Below are positions 57,034 to 64,000 of a stretch of 64,000 bases of DNA, piece by piece. This DNA comes from Granulosicoccus sp. Its GTDB lineage: Bacteria > Pseudomonadota > Gammaproteobacteria > Granulosicoccales > Granulosicoccaceae. Position 1 is the first letter of the stretch; every line of letters starts with the position of its first letter. Both the position numbers and the translations under genes were made by a program. Below the pieces are notes generated by a model. That model was not told where the DNA came from, did no database searches, and was given only the letters and a program-made list of their open reading frames with translations. The stretch covers positions 29,791 to 93,790 of the forward strand of contig JALZVU010000004.1 of NCBI GenBank assembly GCA_023301795.1. Direction: 5' to 3'.

Positions 57034-58743
57034 CTAGCTCCACCACTTTTGTGCAGCCTGATTGATCTCACTGGTATGAAAACGGGCTGCCTTGTTACTG
57101 GGCGGTAGCTGCTCGTTGTAGAAGAACTCAGGCAGTTCGTCGTCAACTTCAGTAAAGCCAGCAGCCTTATTAAATAGATTTTCGAAACGCAACGTCTCTT
57201 TGCCAAGCGCCGCAAAGAAGCTCGTTGGCAGCTCCACACCATGCGCATCGTTGATGGCCTGAACGATAAATTCTAATTGTTCGTTAGTGACAGAACGGCC
57301 AAACACGCAAAGCCCCAGTGAATCTGCGGCAGCACACAAAGCCTGAATATCCAAGCTCACAGCCACTAGCTCATCGACACTCTTGCCTGTACTGTCATAG
57401 GATGGCAGATTACCCGCCGTATGATCCGCACCTTGAGCGGTAAGCATCATGGTTAGCCCTGTAACCTCGATAACACGTGGATCATAAGCACTGATGGCCT
57501 GACGCTTGATCACTGGAATGCGGGTCACACCCAACGCCTTACCCACCTGGGCAGTGCCTTTCGCGTACAGGCGCCCTGCCTCGTTACCGGCGCGAATATC
57601 ATCCAGCACACCGTGCATGAAGTCCACATCACCAAAATCGCCTTTGCCCGCATCCATCAGCACGCCTATGGTGCCGCCTAGTTCAATGGTATCGATGCCT
57701 AAATCGTTAGCCTGGTAATTCAGCTTAGCCAGATCGTCCGGGTCCTCAAGACCGCAGTTAGTACCAAGCAGGCCAATGGTTTCGTACTCAATGGGAGAAA
57801 CCACTTCGTTGCCATCAGCATCTGCGTACACGTTACTGCACTGGATAATGCAGCCGGGCATGCATGCGTGGGTCTGCTCACCGCCACGCGCAAGGTTTTG
57901 CTCACGCAGAAAATCCCCACCCAACTTGAACTTGCCGGTTTCAGTATCGATAGCCTGCCCGCCGGTGAAGTTTCTGACAGGGATACCACCCACATGATTC
58001 GTGTAGTCAGCCACCATGGCCGTACCGGTTTTCTGAAATGCCTGAATGGCAGGTTCGGCGTCGAGCATCTTGCGATATTCTTTTACAGCGCTCATCACCT
58101 TCTTACGCTCATGCAATGGCGGCATACGATCCAGATCTACAATAATGGCCTTGACTTTTTTGGATCCCATCACCGCACCCACACCACCGCGTGCAGCCAG
58201 CCGTGACGGTCTTAAATCCACATCACTAAAGGCTATCCCTGAGAGCAGACCCTGATACTCACCCACTGGACCACACAGCGCCAGACTAACCTTCTTGCCA
58301 AAGCGCTCGTGCAGTTTGGCTGCGGTTTCAAAATTACCCATGCCCATGTAATCAGCAGCATCGAGAAATTCGATATCGCCAGCCTTGGTGAAATGAATCA
58401 TCGTCCAGCTATCGCTGGCACCTTCGAGATTCAATCCGGCAATTTTTAATTGCCCAAGCGCGAACGCAAACGTCCCACCGCCATTGGCTTCTTTGATGCC
58501 TTGCGTAAGTGGGCTTTTGCAACCTACGCTTACGCGGTTGGCGTTGGAAAAATTAGTACCGGCAAAGGGCCCAGCTGAAAAAATAAGGAGATTCTCTGGA
58601 GATAGAGGATCTACACCGCCCAGGTTGCGCTCACTGAGAGTCTTGGCAATAAGATATCGCCCGGCACGAACGATATCCTCGCCTTCTAATTCTTCAGTGC
58701 GAATTTGCCGAGTGGATAAATCAATGTGATGGTAATGACGCAT
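57034..58743 (-). CDS. Aldehyde:ferredoxin oxidoreductase family protein
   Basis: This 569-residue tungsten/molybdo-bis-pterin enzyme has the N-terminal fold of AOR (YHHIDLSTRQIRTEELEGED, FSAGPFAGTNFSNANRVSVGCKSPLTQG), the pterin region SRLAARGGVGAVMGSKKVKAII and the [4Fe-4S] ligands in HACMPGCIIQCSNVY plus a fourth Cys near SLGLCVFG. AORs convert aldehydes to acids using ferredoxin. It is last in the glcDEF operon, 37 bp after glcF. No ferredoxin or AorB-type gene is adjacent. Its aldehyde substrate is unknown. Confidence 0.85.
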   Translation of the reverse strand: MRHYHHIDLSTRQIRTEELEGEDIVRAGRYLIAKTLSERNLGGVDPLSPENLLIFSAGPFAGTNFSNANRVSVGCKSPLTQGIKEANGGGTFAFALGQLKIAGLNLEGASDSWTMIHFTKAGDIEFLDAADYMGMGNFETAAKLHERFGKKVSLALCGPVGEYQGLLSGIAFSDVDLRPSRLAARGGVGAVMGSKKVKAIIVDLDRMPPLHERKKVMSAVKEYRKMLDAEPAIQAFQKTGTAMVADYTNHVGGIPVRNFTGGQAIDTETGKFKLGGDFLREQNLARGGEQTHACMPGCIIQCSNVYADADGNEVVSPIEYETIGLLGTNCGLEDPDDLAKLNYQANDLGIDTIELGGTIGVLMDAGKGDFGDVDFMHGVLDDIRAGNEAGRLYAKGTAQVGKALGVTRIPVIKRQAISAYDPRVIEVTGLTMMLTAQGADHTAGNLPSYDSTGKSVDELVAVSLDIQALCAAADSLGLCVFGRSVTNEQLEFIVQAINDAHGVELPTSFFAALGKETLRFENLFNKAAGFTEVDDELPEFFYNEQLPPSNKAARFHTSEINQAAQKWWS

Positions 58744-58780
58744 GGTGGACTGACTAAAGCCGTTAATCGAATGCCCATTA

Positions 58781-60022
58781 TCATACCTGAGCTGTCATCA
58801 CTCTATCCACTAACTCGATCCAATGAACCACCGTTTGTCCACTGCCGCCTTGAATCTGCAATTGGCAACCGATGTTGGCAGTGGCAATAATGTCGGGTTG
58901 CCCGGCCAGCAGGTTTCGAACCTTGTTCTCTTTTAGCTGCTGACTGATGGCGGGCTGGAAAATAGAGTAGGTCCCTGCCGATCCGCAGCATGTGTGGGCA
59001 TCAGCCACCGGCGTCAGGTTAAACCCGAGTCGGGCTAGTAAGCGTTCAGTGACTTGCGGCAGTTTCTGGCCATGCTGTAGCGTGCAAGGGGGATGGAATG
59101 CAACCTTACCCACCGCTGCCGCCGTCTCCTTGAACCGCGAAAGATCCTCACTGGCCAACACATCGCCAACAACCTCCACAATGTCTTTGGCCAAGGCGCT
59201 TACACGGGCTGCTTTGTCGGCATAGGCAGCATCATCAGCCAACACATGCCCGTAGTCCTTTACCATCACTCCACAACCACTAGCGGTCACGATAATCGCC
59301 TCGCAGCCCGCCTCCACAGAGGGCCACCATGCATCAATGTTACGGCGGATGAAATTCTTGGCAGCCTCCTGCTCATTCAAGTGATAGTGCACAGCACCAC
59401 AACAACCAGATTCTGCAGCCCCGTTCAACGAAATGCCCAAAGCATCAAGCACTCTGACAGCACTGGCATTGGTTGCCGGCGCCATTGATGGTTGAACACA
59501 TCCATCAAGCACCAGCATATGTCGTTCGTGTTGAGTCGTGGGCAGCGCTGGAACAGTTTGGCTAGCAGGCACGGCTCGACCAAGTGCACCCGGTAACAGT
59601 GGCTTGACGACCTGGCCCAACTTCACTAACGGTGTGACACGTTTCGAATAAGGCAACACGCTTAAAATGCCTTTACGCAGCCACTTGTCAACCCCGCTAC
59701 GCGGCACCTTATCCTCCACCAAGGACCTTCCCAGATCCACCAGATGCCCATATTCTACGCCTGACGGGCACGTGGTTTCGCAGTTGCGACACGTAAGACA
59801 CCGATCAAGATGGGTACGCGTGGCGGCCGTTGGCTCGTGTCCTTCCACGACCTGTTTAATCAAATAAATTCGACCACGAGGACTGTCTAACTCGTCACCC
59901 AACAAGTTGTAGGTTGGACAGGTGGCCAGACAAAATCCGCAGTGAACGCATTTTTTAAGAACCTCGGTGGCGGCTATCGCGCGAGGATCGTTGGCAAGTT
60001 CAGGTGCTATCGTGGTTTGCAT
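58781..60022 (-). CDS. glcF: Glycolate oxidase, iron-sulfur subunit
   Basis: This 413-residue protein has two [4Fe-4S] motifs near the N-terminus (CVHCGFCLATCPTYN and CLTCRNCETTCPSGV) and two CCG-type domains (AESGCCGAVHYH, DAHTCCGSAGTYS). It passes electrons from GlcD/GlcE to the respiratory chain during glycolate oxidation to glyoxylate. It starts 3 bp after glcE. The same family includes the lactate-utilisation LutA proteins, but glcDE neighbours fix the assignment. Confidence 0.93.
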   Translation of the reverse strand: MQTTIAPELANDPRAIAATEVLKKCVHCGFCLATCPTYNLLGDELDSPRGRIYLIKQVVEGHEPTAATRTHLDRCLTCRNCETTCPSGVEYGHLVDLGRSLVEDKVPRSGVDKWLRKGILSVLPYSKRVTPLVKLGQVVKPLLPGALGRAVPASQTVPALPTTQHERHMLVLDGCVQPSMAPATNASAVRVLDALGISLNGAAESGCCGAVHYHLNEQEAAKNFIRRNIDAWWPSVEAGCEAIIVTASGCGVMVKDYGHVLADDAAYADKAARVSALAKDIVEVVGDVLASEDLSRFKETAAAVGKVAFHPPCTLQHGQKLPQVTERLLARLGFNLTPVADAHTCCGSAGTYSIFQPAISQQLKENKVRNLLAGQPDIIATANIGCQLQIQGGSGQTVVHWIELVDRVMTAQV

Positions 60023-60025
60023 AAC

Positions 60026-61180
60026 TCAGGCTCTCGCCGCCTCGACGTTTGAAGACACATCCAACTCCGGATGAAACCGGCCCCGGTTAAATAATCGCAG
60101 TGGATCAAAGCTGTCTCGAACCCGGGCTTGCAAGTTTTGCATAGCACCTTCGAGCGGCTGAAACGCAGGCTCGTCAGTGGCACCGACGCTATAGCGCATG
60201 GCGTGCCCGTGGGCCGCCGCTACCACGCGGTACACGTCGTTGGCTGGCATCTCAGTGAGTAACCAGCGTTGTCCACCTGCCCACTCATGCAACCACTCAC
60301 CAGATAACTCCAGCGCCGGTGCAAAATCTGCCACACCAATGCGCCACAAGGTTTTGCCCTCGCCTTCCACAGATTGTTTGGCACCACGGAAAAACGCATG
60401 CGTGTGATCGCGAACGCTATTCCAGAGGCTGTTATCTTCAAGTACATCGCCCCCCAATTCGGCGGCCGCAGATCGTACCGCCGCCTCGCTGCCACTAAGT
60501 CTCAGGTAGCGAGTATCGTCGATCAGCATGGCACCTGAGAGCGGCAGAGGTTTTCTCACCAGTGGCACAAACGCCTGCAAATCGCCCTGATTCGCGTGCT
60601 GCACCAACGTAAGCTCAAGCTCAGGTGCTGGCAACACTTTCATGGACACATCCAGCAAGACGCCCAGAGTGCCCCAGGCGCCCACTTGAACACGCGAGAC
60701 ATCGTAGCCGGCTACGTTCTTCATGACTTCCCCACCAAACGCAAGATCCTGCGCCTGACCGTTAATGACGCGGGTACCCAGCACGTAATCACGCGCAGAG
60801 CCACTGAACGGTCGTCGTGGACCCGACAATCCACAAGCCAAAACGCCGCCGATAGTGGCACCGTTGAACACGGGGGGCTCGAACGGCAGCATTTGTCCAG
60901 CCGCCGCTAGCGCCTCGTTCAATTGCACCATGCGCGTACCAGCACGGACGGTAACCACAAGCTCGGTAGGCTCGTAGCTGATGATGCCTTGGTGAGCCAA
61001 GGTACTTAGCGTAGTGCTGCCATCTGAACCGTCAGAGCCTTGAGTTGCCCCTTGATTACCTAACGCGTTCTTACTACCGCCACCGCTTACAGTGACAGGG
61101 GTTTTACTGTCAACCGCTTGCTGCACCTGCTCAATCAACCCGGCGCTATCGTCGTTGTTGTCCATCGCTTGCGACGTCAT
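60026..61180 (-). CDS. glcE: Glycolate oxidase, FAD-binding subunit GlcE
   Basis: This 384-residue protein has a shortened FAD-binding PCMH-type region (VTVSGGGSKNALGNQG, PVFNGATIGGVLACGLSGPRRP, DLAFGGEVMKNVAGYD). The last motif and the lack of a full C-terminal oxidase domain are typical of GlcE. Its ATG overlaps the glcD stop (TGATG). It forms the glycolate oxidase complex with GlcD and GlcF. Confidence 0.92.
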   Translation of the reverse strand: MTSQAMDNNDDSAGLIEQVQQAVDSKTPVTVSGGGSKNALGNQGATQGSDGSDGSTTLSTLAHQGIISYEPTELVVTVRAGTRMVQLNEALAAAGQMLPFEPPVFNGATIGGVLACGLSGPRRPFSGSARDYVLGTRVINGQAQDLAFGGEVMKNVAGYDVSRVQVGAWGTLGVLLDVSMKVLPAPELELTLVQHANQGDLQAFVPLVRKPLPLSGAMLIDDTRYLRLSGSEAAVRSAAAELGGDVLEDNSLWNSVRDHTHAFFRGAKQSVEGEGKTLWRIGVADFAPALELSGEWLHEWAGGQRWLLTEMPANDVYRVVAAAHGHAMRYSVGATDEPAFQPLEGAMQNLQARVRDSFDPLRLFNRGRFHPELDVSSNVEAARA

Positions 61181-62715
61181 CAGAAACGATCCAGCTCTGG
61201 AAATTTCAATTCACCATGGTGCACGTGCATGGCACCGAATTCAGCACAGCGTTGCAATGTGGGTACCGCCTTGCCCGGGTTCAGCAGTCCATCAGGGTCG
61301 AACGCCGCTTTCACAGAATGAAACTGGGTGAGCGTGTTGGCATCAAACTGCACACACATCTCATTGATCTTCTCCATACCAACCCCGTGCTCGCCGGTAA
61401 CCGTGCCACCCACCTCCACGCAAAGCTGCAGGATACGACTGCCCAGTTCCTCAGTTCGGTGCAGCTCGCCGGGCTTGCCGGCATCAAACATGATTAGCGG
61501 ATGAAGGTTGCCGTCCCCTGCATGAAACACATTGGCGATAGGCAATTTGTATTCGGCCGACCACTGCTCCATTTGCTGCAGTACGTGCGACAACTGCTTG
61601 CGTGGAATAGTACCGTCGATACAGTAGTAGTCAGGTGCCAGACGACCAACTGCAGGAAACGCAGACTTACGTCCTTTCCACAACAGCAAGCGCTCTTCTT
61701 CTGTCGCGGCAATATGCAGGCTTGAGGCGTTGGCTTGCTCAAACACTTTTGACACGCCTGCAACCTGAGCATTCACCTCTTCTTCGATACCATCGAGCTC
61801 ACACAATAGCAGCGCCGCAACATCGGTAGGATAACCGCACTTGGCGAAAGCCTCTGCAGCCTGAATTGCAGGCTTGTCCATTAATTCCAGCCCCGCGGGG
61901 ATAATGCCCTGGGCAATCACCTCACCTACCGCATCACCTGCAGCCTCAACAGTATCGAAGGCCGCCATAACCAGCTTTGCCACCGGCGGCACCGGCAGTA
62001 ACTTCACCCGCACCTCTACAACCACCGCCAACATGCCCTCAGAGCCTGTCAGCAGGGCCATAAGATCGTAGCCAGCACTGTCATGGCCGGGGCTGCCCAC
62101 ATCCAGCAAGTCCCCCTCAATAGTCACGATGGTGACCGCCAGAACATTGTGGACCGTAAGGCCGTACTTGAGACAGTGCACGCCCCCTGAGTTCTCGGCC
62201 ACATTGCCACCAATGGTGCAGGCAATTTGCGACGAAGGATCGGGCGCGTAATAAAGACCGTGAGGTCGAGCGGCATCCGAGATAGCCAGATTACGCACGC
62301 CGGGTTGAACCCGGGCAAAGCCCTGTTCGGGATTGAGCTCCAGAATCTGATTAAACTTGGCTAGGCCCAGCAAGATGCCATCTTCATGCGGCAATGCACC
62401 GCCAGACAGGCCGGTGCCCGCGCCACGCGCCACAACCGGAGTCTGCGTTGAATGTGCCCACCGCATGATCGCTTGCACTTGTTCTATGGTCTCAGGCAAA
62501 ACCACCAACAACGGCGTTGCCTTCATCGCTGTCAGCCCGTCTGACTCATAGGGACGTAGCTGCTCGATCGACCACAGCACAGCCTGTGGGTCCACCAGCT
62601 GAGAAAGCTCGGCTGCAGCTTTTTCTCGTCTGGCAATGCGCTGATGCGCCTGTTGTTGACTTAAAATACTCGCATCCGAGGAAGCTTCGGTGACAAAGGC
62701 TGGGTCGGCAGACAT
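61180..62715 (-). CDS. glcD: Glycolate oxidase, catalytic FAD subunit GlcD
   Basis: This 511-residue protein has the PCMH FAD-binding motif VVARGAGTGLSGGALPHEDG, IGGNVAENSGGVHCLKYGLT and the C-terminal GGTVTGEHGVGMEKIN. It is close to D-lactate dehydrogenases, but the presence of GlcE and GlcF supports glycolate (2-hydroxyacid) oxidase. First gene of the glcDEF-AOR operon, divergent from pyruvate kinase with a 240-bp spacer. Confidence 0.94.
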   Translation of the reverse strand: MSADPAFVTEASSDASILSQQQAHQRIARREKAAAELSQLVDPQAVLWSIEQLRPYESDGLTAMKATPLLVVLPETIEQVQAIMRWAHSTQTPVVARGAGTGLSGGALPHEDGILLGLAKFNQILELNPEQGFARVQPGVRNLAISDAARPHGLYYAPDPSSQIACTIGGNVAENSGGVHCLKYGLTVHNVLAVTIVTIEGDLLDVGSPGHDSAGYDLMALLTGSEGMLAVVVEVRVKLLPVPPVAKLVMAAFDTVEAAGDAVGEVIAQGIIPAGLELMDKPAIQAAEAFAKCGYPTDVAALLLCELDGIEEEVNAQVAGVSKVFEQANASSLHIAATEEERLLLWKGRKSAFPAVGRLAPDYYCIDGTIPRKQLSHVLQQMEQWSAEYKLPIANVFHAGDGNLHPLIMFDAGKPGELHRTEELGSRILQLCVEVGGTVTGEHGVGMEKINEMCVQFDANTLTQFHSVKAAFDPDGLLNPGKAVPTLQRCAEFGAMHVHHGELKFPELDRF

Positions 62716-62816
62716 GCATTACTCCGGCAAAATCAATATATTAAGAATACCGCAGAAGTGCCTAAAGTGGATTCATCTGTTGCAAGCTAAAATCGGGCGT
62801 CTGCATGAAACAACAA

Positions 62817-62833
62817 ATGTAGTCTTACTACAT
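62817..62833. promoter_or_regulatory. GntR (FadR-subfamily)-type palindrome upstream of glcD
   Basis: ATGTAGTCTTACTACAT is a palindrome with 6-bp arms whose core TAGTCTTACTA fits the TNGTNNNACNA consensus of GntR/FadR-subfamily operators, such as those of GlcC- and LldR-type regulators. It lies about 100 bp before the glcD ATG and about 120 bp before pyk. It is therefore a likely regulator site for the glycolate operon. The regulator gene is not in the window. Confidence 0.55.
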
Positions 62834-62955
62834 ATAAAACACACAGCCTTTCCCACATTGCACGATAATGTAGGCTTAGGTGCGTTAAACTTAGCAAACC
62901 AGTACTCTGCCGGTCGGTAGAGAAACTACAAACAACCGAACGCTTGAGACCCCAC

Positions 62956-64000
62956 ATGAGACGCAGACGCGACGCAAAGATTATCGCCACACTGGGCCCT
63001 TCCAGCAACAGCCGTGAAACTATTCTCGAGCTGTTTGACGCTGGCATTGATGTGTTTCGACTCAATTTCAGTCACGGTGCCCATGAGGATCACGCCAAAA
63101 CCCACGCTATCATTCGTAGTATCGAGACGGAGCGCGATCGCCCAATCGGGATACTAATGGATCTGCAGGGACCCAAACTGCGCGTGGGAAGCTTCGCCAA
63201 TGGCTCGGAGATGCTTGTGCCGGGGGAGAAATTCACACTTGATCAGGATCCAACGCCCGGGGATATCAATCGTGCACCACTGATGCACCCTGAGATTTTT
63301 GCCGCCTTGAGCGTAGGCGCAAGTCTTCTGGTCAATGATGGAAAAATCAGACTCAAGGTACTGGAATTTACCGCAACCACGGCCCTCACTGAGATTATGG
63401 TGGGTGGCGAAATCAGCGGCAATAAAGGCGTTAACGTGCCTGACCTTATCTTGCCTATATCGCCATTAACCGAGAAAGATCGACGCGACCTCACCTTCGG
63501 CCTATCGCTAGGTGTGGACTGGGTAGCCATGTCATTTGTCCAGCGTCCGGAAGATATGGTGGAGCTGCGTGAGCTGGTAGGCGACAAGGCCGCGATCATG
63601 GCAAAACTTGAAAAACCCAGCGCTATCGAACACCTCGAAGGCATTGTTCAGATGAGTGATGGCGTCATGGTTGCGCGTGGCGACTTAGGCGTTGAAATGC
63701 CGCAGGAAGTTGTGCCTGTCGTACAGAAAAGAATCCTGCGATGTGCTCGCCAGGAAGGCAAGCCGGTTGTAGTTGCCACCCAGATGCTTGAGTCCATGAT
63801 CCACTCCCCAGTGCCCACACGTGCTGAAAGCTCGGATGTGGCCACTGCAATTTATGATGGCGCTGATGCCGTCATGCTCTCTGCCGAGACTGCTGCCGGC
63901 AGCTTCCCGATCGAGGCAGCTACGGCGATGAACCGAATCATTATTGAAGTTGAACGCGACCCCTATTATCGAAAGTCTATAGACGCCACTATCCCCACGC
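62956..64000 (+). CDS. pyk: Pyruvate kinase, 3'-truncated by the window edge
   Basis: The frame from the ATG at 62956 is open to the window end, which explains its absence from the ORF track. Motifs are those of pyruvate kinase: [10 protein letters not shown] (N-terminus), [36 protein letters not shown] (active-site Lys region), [12 protein letters not shown] and ATQMLESMI. It converts PEP and ADP to pyruvate and ATP in the cytoplasm. The visible part is 348 codons of a usual 470-490; the C-terminal regulatory domain is missing only because of the edge. Confidence 0.96.
   Translation, partial: MRRRRDAKIIATLGPSSNSRETILELFDAGIDVFRLNFSHGAHEDHAKTHAIIRSIETERDRPIGILMDLQGPKLRVGSFANGSEMLVPGEKFTLDQDPTPGDINRAPLMHPEIFAALSVGASLLVNDGKIRLKVLEFTATTALTEIMVGGEISGNKGVNVPDLILPISPLTEKDRRDLTFGLSLGVDWVAMSFVQRPEDMVELRELVGDKAAIMAKLEKPSAIEHLEGIVQMSDGVMVARGDLGVEMPQEVVPVVQKRILRCARQEGKPVVVATQMLESMIHSPVPTRAESSDVATAIYDGADAVMLSAETAAGSFPIEAATAMNRIIIEVERDPYYRKSIDATIPT

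Noticed and set aside
57015-57034. Short inverted repeat between the GGDEF-EAL and AOR genes
   Set aside because: Stem is short with a bulge and has no U-tract, so I do not call a terminator.

Overview
This window looks like chromosome from a heterotrophic, probably marine gammaproteobacterium. The evidence is a one-chain glycine decarboxylase P protein, a ThiO/ThiXYZ-type thiamin operon, RluF-like and DsbB proteins, TRAP and polyamine uptake genes, a sarcosine oxidase/formate dehydrogenase/formyl-THF ligase block, glycolate oxidase, and GH1/GH10 glycosidases. A Granulosicoccus-like or similar oceanic lineage is a guess from gene content only. Base composition is near 50% G+C and fairly even, apart from an AT-rich stretch around 18.3-18.9 kb. 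I found no rRNA, tRNA, insertion sequence, phage or CRISPR array.

Region by region. 0-4.6 kb: amino-sugar genes (ROK kinase, cut by the window edge, then nagA), two membrane proteins (MarC, AbrB-like) and cutC on the other strand. 4.6-10.9 kb: a TPP riboswitch drives a tight operon thiD-ABC ATPase-permease-binding protein-thiO-thiS-thiG-thiE, which combines pyrimidine uptake with thiazole synthesis and coupling. 10.9-15.2 kb (minus strand): gcvT-gcvP behind a tandem glycine riboswitch, with no gcvH between them. 15.3-19.7 kb: RluF-like pseudouridine synthase, a DUF222/HNH nuclease-like protein with internal repeats, and an alpha/beta hydrolase. 19.9-24.1 kb: a complete polyamine-type ABC importer (minus). 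24.2-27.5 kb: ArgE-like deacetylase, an orphan TRAP binding protein and an inositol-phosphatase family protein.

27.7-40.2 kb is a methyl-group oxidation block. A GlxA/GbdR-type AraC regulator is divergent from soxBDAG, which is followed on the same strand by a fused FdsG-FdsB subunit, the formate dehydrogenase catalytic subunit and formate-THF ligase. Together these would demethylate sarcosine, move the C1 unit through folate to formate and oxidise it to CO2 with NADH. The glycine cleavage genes at 11-15 kb could take the glycine produced.

40.2-50.7 kb: GH1 beta-glucosidase, a degenerate-receiver HDOD protein, then a seven-gene minus-strand run (FAH hydrolase, beta-hydroxyacid dehydrogenase, UxaA-family dehydratase, SDR, TauE-type exporter, RluA-family synthase, DUF2177) that looks like an unassigned sugar-acid pathway, then DUF3750 and an unknown gene. 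50.9-57.0 kb: a lipoprotein GH10 xylanase, dsbB, three small uncharacterised genes (one resembling ribosome modulation factor) and a PAS-like/GGDEF/EAL protein. 57.0-62.7 kb (minus): glcD-glcE-glcF followed by an aldehyde:ferredoxin oxidoreductase homologue, with a GntR-type palindrome upstream. The window ends inside pyruvate kinase, which the ORF track omits because it has no stop in the window.
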